Of a DNA stretch of 6,583 nucleotides, positions 1 through 5,693 are shown in pieces (positions within the stretch are counted from its first letter, which is position 1; every line of letters begins with the position of its first letter). The position numbers and the translations under genes were made by a program. The notes below the pieces were generated by a model. It saw only the letters and a list, made by a program, of their open reading frames with translations. It did no database searches and was not told the origin of the DNA. The stretch is from Victivallales bacterium (GTDB lineage Bacteria > Verrucomicrobiota > Lentisphaeria > Oligosphaerales > Oligosphaeraceae), in assembly GCA_017963875.1 (NCBI GenBank), contig JAGCTA010000286.1:1-6583 (forward strand), read 5' to 3'.

Positions 1-1
1 G

Positions 2-907
2 AAGGCTCGCCGTCAGACACAGATTGCTCCTGCGTTCTATCTGGACCCATATTTCGTCGAGCCGAATGTCGTCTGGGCGGCCAATCTTGAATGGAAGGAA
101 TACCCTGACAGGGCACGCTATTTTGCCCGTAACCTCCAATATGCAATGGAGTGTACTGAGGAGTACATGTGGACATGGGGCGAATGCGGTTCATGGTGGC
201 GGACAGTTCCAGCGAAGGGACGAGAACGAGAGGCCACCAATGGCAAATATTCGTGGGTAAGCCGTGCTCCAGGCGTCACAGCGCTCATTCGTGCAGCAAT
301 GATGTCCGAAGAACAGCAGGAGGAGAAACTGAAGGCGCTTGCAAACCAAAAGGCGAGTGGCGACAACTTGCTGAAGAACGGAGATTTCAACGAGAACGCT
401 CCAAAAGAGCACGAAATTCCCTCATGGGGATTCTGGAGAGCGAGGTCCAAAGAACTCCCCTGCATCTGGGGATGGCTGCCGAATGACGGCATTGACGGCA
501 CAGGCTGCGCGTTCTTGCAGGATGCACAGGATGCCTGCTGGCTTCAGGGGACGCCTGTCATGGGCGGAGATATGTTCTTTGTACGTGCGAGAGCCAAATT
601 CGACGATTCACAGATTAAGCCACAACGAGTGCCGCGCGAAAAGGCAAACGGCATTTTCCGCTGGGAGGTTCGAATCACACCCCAAGTGACGCTACGCATC
701 CGTTGGCAGGATGCGGAAAAACGCTGGCACAATACCCATAAGGATCAGATTTTCACTTTCGGTCCTCCGCAAGAAGACGGCTGGCGAACGGCACAAGGCA
801 TCGTACGTGTTCCTGCCAATAGCGTTTTTCTGTCGATGCTGTTAGGCATCAAGGGTGTTCGAGGCAAAGTCCTTTTCGATGACATTTCCCTACAACCCGT
901 TCGATGA
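2..907 (+). CDS. C-terminal part of a large, probably glycan-active protein (5' end outside window)
   Basis: The reading frame is open from base 2 to the TGA at 905-907, giving 301 residues with no start in the window; the ATG at 146 is internal, because the frame upstream of it is open and protein-like. Visible residues 1 to about 115 are rich in Trp, Tyr and acidic residues (for example EYMWTWGECGSWW), as in the late part of a glycoside-hydrolase-type barrel. From about residue 120 (DNLLKNGDFNEN) to the end (VLFDDISLQPVR) the pattern is that of a jelly-roll carbohydrate-binding-like module: such domains often open with NLL-NGDFE and close with a strand like FDDISL. I cannot name the catalytic family from this fragment. 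It ends 24 nt before the stop of the convergent SGNH gene, with no convincing terminator between them. The call as coding sequence is firm; the function is inference from composition and neighbours. Confidence 0.8.
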   Translation, partial: KARRQTQIAPAFYLDPYFVEPNVVWAANLEWKEYPDRARYFARNLQYAMECTEEYMWTWGECGSWWRTVPAKGREREATNGKYSWVSRAPGVTALIRAAMMSEEQQEEKLKALANQKASGDNLLKNGDFNENAPKEHEIPSWGFWRARSKELPCIWGWLPNDGIDGTGCAFLQDAQDACWLQGTPVMGGDMFFVRARAKFDDSQIKPQRVPREKANGIFRWEVRITPQVTLRIRWQDAEKRWHNTHKDQIFTFGPPQEDGWRTAQGIVRVPANSVFLSMLLGIKGVRGKVLFDDISLQPVR

Positions 908-931
908 AATCAGCCTTAAAACGGCCACGAG

Positions 932-1573
932 TCATAGTGCATTGGGTGCAAAAAGTTTGCAGACCCAACTGTCTTCATCGAAGATTCCAAATGCGCGAAA
1001 GATGTCATGAGCGATTTTGATATGGCCCTGCGCATTTGGATGAAGCGCGTCAGCATGGAGATAGAATTTCGCTGGATCATCGCTCCAACTTTTGAAATGG
1101 TCGATTAGTGGCAGACGGTATTCCAATGCAACGTCTCTCACAACCTGCGCCAATTCAGGTACGCTTGAGCGTTTTGCGTCTAGGTTGAGCAAAACAGGCA
1201 ATGGCGTCTGGAGCACGGTCAGTGTGTGAATTGCATCGAATTTCTCCACCAGTTCACACAACTGCCTGCGGAATACATCAGGCGTGACGCGTGTGCTGTC
1301 ATTGGTGCCAATCATAACCAATGAGACGGTCGGCGCGAATGCTTTGGCTCGCCAGTCGAAATCGCGCAGTAGCGCCTCGCAGGTGAAGCCAGAGTACGCG
1401 CTGTTCAGCACAAGGTCGCTTTGGCGTCGCATTTCCCATAGGACGCGTTCTCGGAAAAGTTCCGAGAAATCGCGCATGCCGAGTGTGTGCTTTGCCCCGT
1501 GTGTAATGCTGTCGCCATAGAAAAGCCAGCGCGCGGGCGCTTCGCCAGCAAGGATTGCCTTGATTCGTTCCAT
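932..1573 (-). CDS. SGNH/GDSL-family hydrolase (esterase)
   Basis: The 213-residue protein carries all four SGNH blocks. Block I is YGDSIT with the nucleophile Ser22; block II is the oxyanion glycine in NSAYSG (Gly62); block III is GTND (89-92, Asn91); block V is DALHPN with Asp175 and His178. These are the catalytic and oxyanion residues of the superfamily, so it is probably an active serine esterase, for example a deacetylase acting on acetylated sugars; the substrate cannot be read from sequence. No signal peptide is seen: block I begins within 20 residues of the start, so it is probably cytoplasmic. The ATG lies 9 nt after the stop of the pseudopilin gene, and no good Shine-Dalgarno sequence precedes it, which fits co-transcription and translational coupling. 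The domain is full length. The neighbouring carbohydrate-type protein supports a role in glycan processing. Confidence 0.9.
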   Translation of the reverse strand: MERIKAILAGEAPARWLFYGDSITHGAKHTLGMRDFSELFRERVLWEMRRQSDLVLNSAYSGFTCEALLRDFDWRAKAFAPTVSLVMIGTNDSTRVTPDVFRRQLCELVEKFDAIHTLTVLQTPLPVLLNLDAKRSSVPELAQVVRDVALEYRLPLIDHFKSWSDDPAKFYLHADALHPNAQGHIKIAHDIFRAFGIFDEDSWVCKLFAPNAL

Positions 1574-1582
1574 TTTATGTGA

Positions 1583-2362
1583 TTATTGCGAAACCTGGTA
1601 GTTGTTTCCTGCGTCAATCCAGCAATAGACGTTGATTTTGGTAACACCAGCCGCAGTGAACTCCATATTGATTTTGCCTGCGACCGCGCCAGTGGAGTTC
1701 AGACCCTCCACATGGCCGTCTTGGAACGAGAAGTTGCCGTTGCCGCCATGGGCCTTTGGATAGTAACGGCTGGTTTTTTCGGTCGTGTCACCTGTTGGTG
1801 CGGAAGTAAGCAGTGCGTATGCCGCCTGCTCGCTATCGTCAACCTTGATCTTTGCGAAGGCATCGCCCATCACCATGAAGGACGATGGATTCTTGATCAT
1901 ATTGAGCACAATGAAACGATCCTTGTAACTGCCATTCTGAAGACCGAACTGAACCGCACTGGTCGAACAGGGGGCTTCAACATAATACGAAGCCGTCGGC
2001 AAGCCCGAGGTGTTGCGAATGGCATACGTCGCTGAGGCGCTCTTCCATTTGAAAGGATTGCGGCCTGGGCAGACGACTTCATCAGGCGTCTTCGATGACA
2101 GGTATTCATTGCCGTATGCCCCCATGGCGATGAAGTTAACCCAGCGCGACGAGTAGTTGAGGGTCTGCGGCAGAAAGCCAGGATAGTCCGTCTCGTAGAT
2201 TTTGAATCCTGTGATGGTCTGCTTGAGGTTGTTCACGCAGGAGATGGAACGCGCCTTCTCGCGCGCTTTGGCAAGCGCGGGTAGCAGCATGGCCGCCAGA
2301 ATGGCGATGATTGCTATGACTACCAAAAGTTCAATGAGCGTGAATGACTTATGTGTTTTCAT
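1583..2362 (-). CDS. Pseudopilin-like protein with prepilin N-terminal and H-X9-DG motifs
   Basis: The 259-residue protein starts with a short basic leader (MKTHKS) followed by FTLIELLVV and a hydrophobic helix to about residue 30, the type IV prepilin/pseudopilin signal that prepilin peptidase cleaves before Phe7 and N-methylates; Glu11 is the conserved +5 glutamate. The residue before the cut is Ser rather than the usual Gly, a relaxation that is common in PVC bacteria. Near the carboxy end [12 protein letters not shown] (205-216) is an exact H-X9-DG motif, the signature of a large PVC pseudopilin-like family. After processing it should sit in the inner membrane with its domain in the periplasm, perhaps as part of a type II secretion-like or glycan-binding fibre; its actual role is unknown. 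It is first in a probable two-gene unit with the SGNH hydrolase. The start is set by the leader; only a weak GGAC lies upstream as ribosome-binding site. Confidence 0.93.
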   Translation of the reverse strand: MKTHKSFTLIELLVVIAIIAILAAMLLPALAKAREKARSISCVNNLKQTITGFKIYETDYPGFLPQTLNYSSRWVNFIAMGAYGNEYLSSKTPDEVVCPGRNPFKWKSASATYAIRNTSGLPTASYYVEAPCSTSAVQFGLQNGSYKDRFIVLNMIKNPSSFMVMGDAFAKIKVDDSEQAAYALLTSAPTGDTTEKTSRYYPKAHGGNGNFSFQDGHVEGLNSTGAVAGKINMEFTAAGVTKINVYCWIDAGNNYQVSQ

Positions 2363-2416
2363 GGTTGTGTCCGTTTTTCAAAACAAGTTAGAAAGATTAG
2401 CATATTATGTCCTATT

Positions 2417-2422
2417 ATTATA
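2417..2422 (-). promoter_or_regulatory. Candidate -10 hexamer for the pseudopilin gene
   Basis: Read on the minus strand this is a perfect TATAAT, 54 nt before the ATG, preceded by a run of seven T. No good -35 hexamer is present at 16-18 nt spacing (the best-placed bases read ATTCAA), and the surrounding DNA is A+T-rich, so the match could be chance. Confidence 0.35.
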
Positions 2423-2579
2423 CTAAAAAAACGTCACGATTGAATATGTCGATGGAGTTTTTCAGCAATAAAAGATAATGGGGGAGTAGGAAGATTTACT
2501 AGATGAACTTGACGATGATGTAAGACAAATGGAGAGCCCGCGTCTGTAGTGTGGAAGGTGAGTCGGTTTGGTTCATTAG

Positions 2580-2597
2580 TTATTGATTTATCAATAA
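2580..2597. repeat. Palindrome TTATTGAT-TT-ATCAATAA
   Basis: Two 8-bp arms (2580-2587 and 2590-2597) are exact inverted copies around a 2-nt centre. The right arm belongs to a 13-bp sequence TTATCAATAAAAA (2588-2600) that occurs again at 2787-2799, so the target region of the adjacent element was already repetitive. It may be a weak hairpin or a protein-binding dyad; no function is shown. Confidence 0.6.
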
Positions 2598-2605
2598 AAA
2601 CATTT

Positions 2606-2613
2606 TTATCAAT
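2606..2613. repeat. Left 8-bp direct repeat (target-site duplication) of the MITE-like element
   Basis: TTATCAAT directly abuts the left terminal inverted repeat. The identical 8-mer directly abuts the right end at 2787-2794. Exact copies placed outside inverted termini are what transposition leaves behind. Confidence 0.72.
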
Positions 2614-2666
2614 GGCTCTATTCCCCATTAGGGGCGGTAAATATACATGACAAGGCAACTGTGAAA

Positions 2667-2682
2667 GACCCCGTAAGGGGTC
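2667..2682. repeat. Hairpin GACCCC-GTAA-GGGGTC inside the MITE
   Basis: Six-bp G+C-rich arms enclose a 4-nt loop. On the minus strand it is followed by TTTC, too short a T-run for a convincing terminator. Confidence 0.6.
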
Positions 2683-2694
2683 AAATATCAGTAC

Positions 2695-2723
2695 CCCCAG
2701 GTTGAGCGAAGCGAAATCTGGGG
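2695..2723. repeat. Stem-loop CCCCAG...CTGGGG inside the MITE
   Basis: The outer arms CCCCAG (2695-2700) and CTGGGG (2718-2723) pair, and the pairing can be extended inward by a G-T and two A-T pairs. The apex contains GAGCGAAGCG (2704-2713), whose reverse complement recurs at 5280-5289 in the other repeat-rich spacer. Confidence 0.6.
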
Positions 2724-2744
2724 AAAAATGCCATAAAAGGATTA

Positions 2745-2760
2745 CGACCTCTAGAGGTCG
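2745..2760. repeat. Perfect 16-bp palindrome CGACCTCTAGAGGTCG
   Basis: All eight base pairs are symmetrical with no spacer, so it is better suited to protein binding or cruciform formation than to a stable RNA hairpin. It lies just inside the right terminal repeat of the MITE. Confidence 0.7.
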
Positions 2761-2786
2761 AACCTACCCTCATGGGGAATAGAGCG

Positions 2787-2794
2787 TTATCAAT
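2787..2794. repeat. Right 8-bp direct repeat (target-site duplication) of the MITE-like element
   Basis: TTATCAAT is identical to 2606-2613 and directly follows the right terminal repeat. Removing the element and one copy restores an uninterrupted A+T-rich sequence, CATTTTTATCAATAAAAA. Confidence 0.72.
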
Positions 2795-2830
2795 AAAAAA
2801 GTGACAAAGACAGGAAATAGAAGATGAAGT

Positions 2831-3697
2831 TTATTTCACCATTTTCTCAGGACTTTCTTGACTACCATGCGACCCTGGAACAGCCTGTGTCTCAAAAGAC
2901 TCTTTAGATTTACGTTTCAGCAGACGACGCAATGGGAAAAACAGCCAGGCAAGAAAAATCAGTACAACGACCGCAACGGCAGTCACAGGATAAGTGGCAA
3001 TTCGGGTAAATTGCTCGGGTGATTGCTCTGCTGTCGTTTTAATTCCCTCTTCCACTCCAGTGCTGATCTTGTAAGCAGCCGTGACCATCGCCGCTGACAA
3101 GCCCAATGCGACGATTCTTTTCCCTTCAAGATGTTGAAGTATTTTTCCTCCTGTTTTTTGACTGCATTCCAATAACAGTTTTGATGTTGCTGAAGAATCT
3201 GCCTTCAAACCATAGCCAATCAGTTTGGCGGCATCTTCCTTCGGGAGTTTTATGAGGAAATGAACTGCATCGTCGCCGAAGCATCCAACGGCCTGTTTCC
3301 CAAGTCCTGGAAGAATGGCCTCCAGTTGCAGGAATTCAGGACCGATGCGCTTGGCTATAGGCATGATGTCATCCGCATGGATGGCTAGATTCCTGGCGGC
3401 TTGAGGAACATGGGCGCATAACTCCCAGAAAAGTTTTCCATGCTTTTCACCTTGTTCCAATGCTTCCAGACCACCATGGGCAACTGCTTTCATGACATCA
3501 TCCCCATATTGCTTGCAGGCACGCTTGAGCGCATGTTCAGACGCTTCACGAACGGCAGGAGTTAATGTCTTCCCGCTCTTTTTGGCAGCGGCTTCAAGTG
3601 TTTCTGAAATGACTTTCTTTGCCACCGATGCTGAAGCGGCTTCAACAGACTGCATTCCAATGAATAAAACAAAAAGAAGTAAAAAAAACATGTTCAT
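2831..3697 (-). CDS. Unrecognised signal-peptide protein with C-terminal membrane anchor and degenerate G-D-D repeats
   Basis: I do not recognise a named family. The 288-residue protein has a signal peptide (hydrophobic core 4-14, likely cut near SVEAAS, 18-22), a mostly helical region 23-235, one membrane segment at about 237-256 (TAVAVVVLIFLAWLFF) and a basic stop-transfer sequence RRLLKRKSK (257-265) with a short polar tail. Predicted topology is domain outside the inner membrane and tail in the cytoplasm. The helical region shows a recurring motif: YGDDVMKAV (64-72), HADDIMPIA (107-115) and FGDDAVHFL (140-148), suggesting a degenerate helical repeat. The start overlaps the stop of the upstream membrane gene as ATGA, pointing to translational coupling; a second ATG two codons later is an alternative start. 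Weak AGGG-type ribosome-binding site. The two proteins probably work together; function unknown. Confidence 0.85.
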   Translation of the reverse strand: MNMFFLLLFVLFIGMQSVEAASASVAKKVISETLEAAAKKSGKTLTPAVREASEHALKRACKQYGDDVMKAVAHGGLEALEQGEKHGKLFWELCAHVPQAARNLAIHADDIMPIAKRIGPEFLQLEAILPGLGKQAVGCFGDDAVHFLIKLPKEDAAKLIGYGLKADSSATSKLLLECSQKTGGKILQHLEGKRIVALGLSAAMVTAAYKISTGVEEGIKTTAEQSPEQFTRIATYPVTAVAVVVLIFLAWLFFPLRRLLKRKSKESFETQAVPGSHGSQESPEKMVK

Positions 3698-4701
3698 TTG
3701 CCCTGACTTGTAACATTGCTGTTATTGTCATTAATTACCTGAAGGAAATCCTCGCATTGTTCAATGCAAAGTCTAACGGCTTTTCCCGCTTGTTCCCGTG
3801 CTTTTTCTGTCAATCTTTGGTGATAGTTTTCGCTCATTGTTGAAATCTGCCTTTCCAAACGTGCTGGAAGAACATTTGTCACTTGGTAAATATCGTATGC
3901 ACTCCAAATCGTTCCACCTGCCGCTATTAACGCTCCAATGATGTCTCCAATTGGAAGTGGTCCGTCAATTGCGCTGGAAATCCCGCATGTCGTCCAAGAT
4001 GCTGAAAGCCTAGCAACAATTGATGCCGTTGCAGAACGGATGCACTTATATGTACTTCTTATGAAAAGAACTTCCATTGTTCCTCCAATGGCTGCTGATA
4101 CTTCATCAATTGCGAAATTCTGAATGTCCTCTGCAAGTTGTAAATTACTATTGAAGAATTCCTTTTGAACTCCCATGTCTTCAACGTAAAAATCATTCAG
4201 TTTCATAAAATCTGCCAGCCCAGATTTGAATTGGGTATCATTCTCTTGAATCTGAAGCAAAAAAGCATTGAGAGCGGAAAGAATCTCTGCTCTTCCTTGT
4301 TCACATGGAAGGATGATAGAAGACTTTAGAATTGGAAATAGCAAATCCTGAGTCTCAGTGGTTTTTCTTATTGAATCTGCGGCAATATACACGCATAGCC
4401 TGCTGCAAAAACTGAAAGATGTAACTTGTTCCACAAAAGGCTGGATATTCTGCTTGGCATGCTCAAATTGCTGTTTCCCGACATTATTGATATTGATCTC
4501 GAAATCTTCAAGTTGTTGCTTGAGGTTCCTTTCATGGTCTTTTGCATACTGTGTGATGATTATTCTTATTTTTTCGTCATTCGTATTGTGATTCAATTCA
4601 TTAATGAATGTGTTTTCCGCAATGCCAGACTTGAAATAAATATCAATACACAGGCAAATTCCAAGGATAAGAATAGATAGCCAGAATATTATTTTTTCCA
4701 T
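3694..4701 (-). CDS. Unrecognised membrane-anchored helical protein, first gene of a two-gene unit
   Basis: I do not recognise a family. The 335-residue protein begins with an uncleaved-looking membrane segment (about 4-23, FWLSILILGICLCIDIYF). Next comes a charged helical stretch likely to form coiled coil (about 42-90), a mixed helical region, and a small-residue-rich hydrophobic part at about 200-270. That part ends in PLPIGDIIGALIAAGGTIWSAYDIY, which looks like a glycine-rich membrane-interacting hairpin. A second charged helical, coiled-coil-like stretch follows at about 280-325. Nine cysteines are spread along the chain, including C16, C18, C99, C103, C312 and C316. The amphipathic centre between two long helical arms recalls pore-forming or membrane-remodelling proteins, but that is a guess. 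The gene is clearly more A+T-rich than the flanking enzyme genes, which hints at transfer. No ribosome-binding site or strong promoter is visible upstream. It overlaps the next gene by 4 nt. Confidence 0.85.
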   Translation of the reverse strand: MEKIIFWLSILILGICLCIDIYFKSGIAENTFINELNHNTNDEKIRIIITQYAKDHERNLKQQLEDFEININNVGKQQFEHAKQNIQPFVEQVTSFSFCSRLCVYIAADSIRKTTETQDLLFPILKSSIILPCEQGRAEILSALNAFLLQIQENDTQFKSGLADFMKLNDFYVEDMGVQKEFFNSNLQLAEDIQNFAIDEVSAAIGGTMEVLFIRSTYKCIRSATASIVARLSASWTTCGISSAIDGPLPIGDIIGALIAAGGTIWSAYDIYQVTNVLPARLERQISTMSENYHQRLTEKAREQAGKAVRLCIEQCEDFLQVINDNNSNVTSQGK

Positions 4702-4896
4702 GGATTTACAGAATTATTAAATGCATTTATTAACGTTTTATTTTAATTAATTTCCCTATGGAAGAAAAAAACTCCATCTTTATCTCATTTTATCGGCATA
4801 TAGAATACAATCTCCATTCCTTTTTCCAAATGTTTTTATGAAAGAAAAGATTCGCTCTATGTGATCTTGTGCCCATTTCCTTTTTCAGAGAAACAT

Positions 4897-4934
4897 ACCG
4901 ATTGGAATAGAGATAAAACACCGATTGGAATGGA
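4897..4934. repeat. Direct repeat ACCGATTGGAAT, two copies 23 bp apart
   Basis: Exact 12-mers occur at 4897-4908 and 4920-4931; the match extends to 15 bp with one mismatch (ACCGATTGGAATAGA, ACCGATTGGAATGGA). The start-to-start distance of 23 bp is near two helical turns. It could be a tandem protein-binding site or a local duplication. It lies about 40 bp upstream of the likely tRNA promoter. Confidence 0.6.
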
Positions 4935-4972
4935 CAGAAGAATCAAAAAATGCTCTAGACGGGCCAATAGAC

Positions 4973-5000
4973 TTGACTATTCCGAATTCAATTGTATGTT
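4973..5000 (+). promoter_or_regulatory. Likely promoter of tRNA-Pro
   Basis: TTGACT (4973-4978, 5 of 6 to the sigma-70 -35 box) is followed after 16 nt by TATGTT (4995-5000, 4 of 6 to the -10 box). Transcription would start near 5007, about 25 nt before the mature tRNA, a normal leader length. Confidence 0.5.
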
Positions 5001-5031
5001 ATTAATTGTTGTTGATAAAAAGAACATCATT

Positions 5032-5109
5032 CGGAACGTAGCGCAGTCTGGTTAGCGCGTTTGACTGGGGGTCAAAAGGTCGAGAGTTCGAATCTCTCCG
5101 TTCCGACCA
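5032..5109 (+). tRNA. tRNA-Pro (anticodon GGG)
   Basis: A complete cloverleaf can be drawn by hand. The acceptor stem is CGGAACG (5032-5038) with CGTTCCG (5099-5105); the D stem is GCGC/GCGC (5041-5044, 5055-5058) with a GG-containing loop. The anticodon stem is TTTGA/TCAAA (5060-5064, 5072-5076) around the loop CTGGGGG, with anticodon GGG at 5067-5069. The T arm is GAGAG-TTCGAAT-CTCTC (5082-5098). The discriminator base is A5106 and CCA is encoded at 5107-5109. GGG reads proline CCC and, with wobble, CCU codons. The C1-G72 acceptor pair fits bacterial tRNA-Pro. tRNA genes are frequent integration sites for mobile elements, which matters because a toxin-antitoxin module follows about 550 nt downstream. 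Confidence 0.97.
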
Positions 5110-5121
5110 TTCATTTACCAC

Positions 5122-5158
5122 AAGGCACTTGGGTCTTTATCCGAGTGCCTTTCTTTTT
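5122..5158 (+). terminator. Intrinsic terminator behind tRNA-Pro
   Basis: AAGGCACTTGGG (5122-5133) pairs with TCCGAGTGCCTT (5140-5151) as a 12-bp stem with two G-T pairs and a 6-nt loop. The downstream arm runs into TTCTTTTT. Its position 13 nt after the CCA end fits termination of the tRNA transcript. Confidence 0.85.
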
Positions 5159-5297
5159 GCCATTTCGAGGGTGTTTTTCGAGGTCAAACCGCCCGAAAAG
5201 CCATATTGTAGAATCCATCGGGTGAATCCCGCCGCCCCGAAATCCCCCTTTTCCGATTTATCCACTCCATACCCGTCGTCGCTTCGCTCCTAGGGCC

Positions 5298-5322
5298 GCT
5301 GCTATAGCGGGGCTATAGCAGC
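5298..5322. repeat. Hairpin GCTGCTATAG-CGGGG-CTATAGCAGC
   Basis: Two exact 10-bp arms (5298-5307 and 5313-5322) surround a 5-nt loop. No T-run follows on either strand, so it is not an ordinary terminator; it resembles the hairpins of REP-like interspersed repeats. Confidence 0.8.
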
Positions 5323-5364
5323 TATCAGACTATCCGCTTCGCTGCACTCGCGTCTGCGTTTTCC

Positions 5365-5380
5365 AAAGTCCCTGGACTTT
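5365..5380. repeat. Hairpin AAAGTCC-CT-GGACTTT
   Basis: Exact 7-bp arms are separated by 2 nt. It lies 42 nt after the 5298-5322 hairpin and may belong to the same repeat unit. Confidence 0.65.
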
Positions 5381-5436
5381 ATCCACTGCCCCATTGCCTG
5401 CGACCTTGGATATAGCCAATTACGCTTATTCTGCAT

Positions 5437-5484
5437 CCATTCGTGTTACCGCAATCCGTTCTGGAAACCACAATGCACGAATGG
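5437..5484. repeat. Inverted repeat CCATTCGTG ... CACGAATGG
   Basis: Exact 9-bp arms (5437-5445 and 5476-5484) enclose 30 nt. It could be a long-loop structure or a dyad for a DNA-binding protein; chance is not excluded. Confidence 0.55.
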
Positions 5485-5665
5485 TGGAATCTTCTCCGCA
5501 TCGTTTACAGATTCACCCTCGTGCTTGAGCCAAAGGTCTTTCGCCAGCCAATTGTTCAAGTCCTGCCGATTCTGGCAGGTGGAATTGATTTAAAACGCGA
5601 CCTTTGGCTTCACGAAAGCACTGCTCACTCCCAAAAACATTTTCGGAAGATTTAGCGAAATCCGC

Positions 5666-5693
5666 TTGAAATTTTTAGAAAATCGTGTATATT
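5666..5693 (+). promoter_or_regulatory. Promoter of the AbiE-type operon
   Basis: TTGAAA (5666-5671, 5 of 6) and TATATT (5688-5693, 5 of 6) are separated by 16 nt, a good sigma-70-type promoter. The start point would be near 5700, giving a leader of under 20 nt before the antitoxin ATG. It overlaps the operator dyad almost completely. Confidence 0.75.

Larger units (their letters stand above)
2614..2786. mobile_element. 173-bp MITE-like non-autonomous element, ISL3-like ends
   Basis: The left end (2614-2638, starting GGCTCTATTCCCCAT) and the reverse complement of the right end (2762-2786, starting CGCTCTATTCCCCAT) agree at 21 of 25 positions, including a 14-bp exact block (2615-2628 with 2772-2785). 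An exact 8-bp direct repeat TTATCAAT flanks both ends. There is no coding capacity. The interior holds three hairpins: GACCCC/GGGGTC (2667-2682), CCCCAG/CTGGGG (2695-2723) and the perfect palindrome CGACCTCTAGAGGTCG (2745-2760). Terminal repeats plus target duplication plus no gene is the definition of a MITE. ISL3-family insertion sequences make 8-bp duplications in A+T-rich targets and their ends often begin GGCTCT, so an ISL3 transposase is the likely driver; that attribution is inference. It lies between the membrane-protein pair and the pseudopilin promoter, and its hairpins may help end transcripts arriving from the pair. Confidence 0.72.
4702..5031. other. Gene-free A+T-rich spacer
   Basis: No credible gene is present; the 64-codon frame at 4861-5055 runs into the tRNA. 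The spacer must contain the divergent control regions of the minus-strand membrane pair and of the tRNA. It holds a 12-bp direct repeat and a plausible tRNA promoter, listed separately. I see no clear -35/-10 pair for the membrane-protein operon. Confidence 0.6.
5159..5665. other. Gene-free spacer of about 500 nt rich in inverted repeats
   Basis: I find no gene with a credible start and ribosome-binding site. Base composition is higher in G+C than the spacer before the tRNA. It contains several small dyads: TTTTCG/CGAAAA near 5175-5200, CGGG/CCCG (5219-5231), a 10-bp-arm hairpin (5298-5322), a 7-bp-arm hairpin (5365-5380) and a long-loop inverted repeat (5437-5484). On the minus strand a 47-codon open stretch (5449-5589) reads like protein (for example LNNWLAKDLWLKHEGE) but has no ATG start, so it may be a gene remnant. 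The density of dyads suggests an interspersed repeat or a decayed mobile sequence rather than ordinary regulatory DNA. Confidence 0.55.

Noticed and set aside
907..932. Bidirectional terminator between the convergent genes
   Set aside because: Only a 3-4 bp GCC/GGC pairing can be drawn and no T-run follows on either strand.
2434..2658. 74-codon minus-strand frame starting inside the left end of the MITE
   Set aside because: No ribosome-binding site, unusual composition, and its first 15 codons are the terminal repeat of the mobile element, so it is not a credible gene.
2580..2800. CRISPR array or integron attachment site in the repeat-rich spacer
   Set aside because: The repeats are inverted termini and single hairpins, not regularly spaced direct repeats with unique spacers, and no integron core-site pattern is seen.
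4980..5036. Inverted pair TTCCGAAT (4980-4987) and ATTCGGAA (5029-5036) overlapping the tRNA 5' end
   Set aside because: Eight bases with a 41-nt gap in A+T-rich DNA is within chance expectation, and the right copy is explained by the tRNA acceptor stem.
4861..5055. 64-codon plus-strand frame before the tRNA
   Set aside because: It runs into the tRNA, spans a direct repeat and the tRNA promoter, and has no ribosome-binding site.
5258..5387. Two TTATCCACT sequences (5258-5266, 5379-5387) resembling DnaA boxes
   Set aside because: Each differs from TTATCCACA at the last base, only two copies occur, and there is no A+T-rich unwinding region, dnaA or replication gene nearby; more likely part of the repeat-rich spacer.
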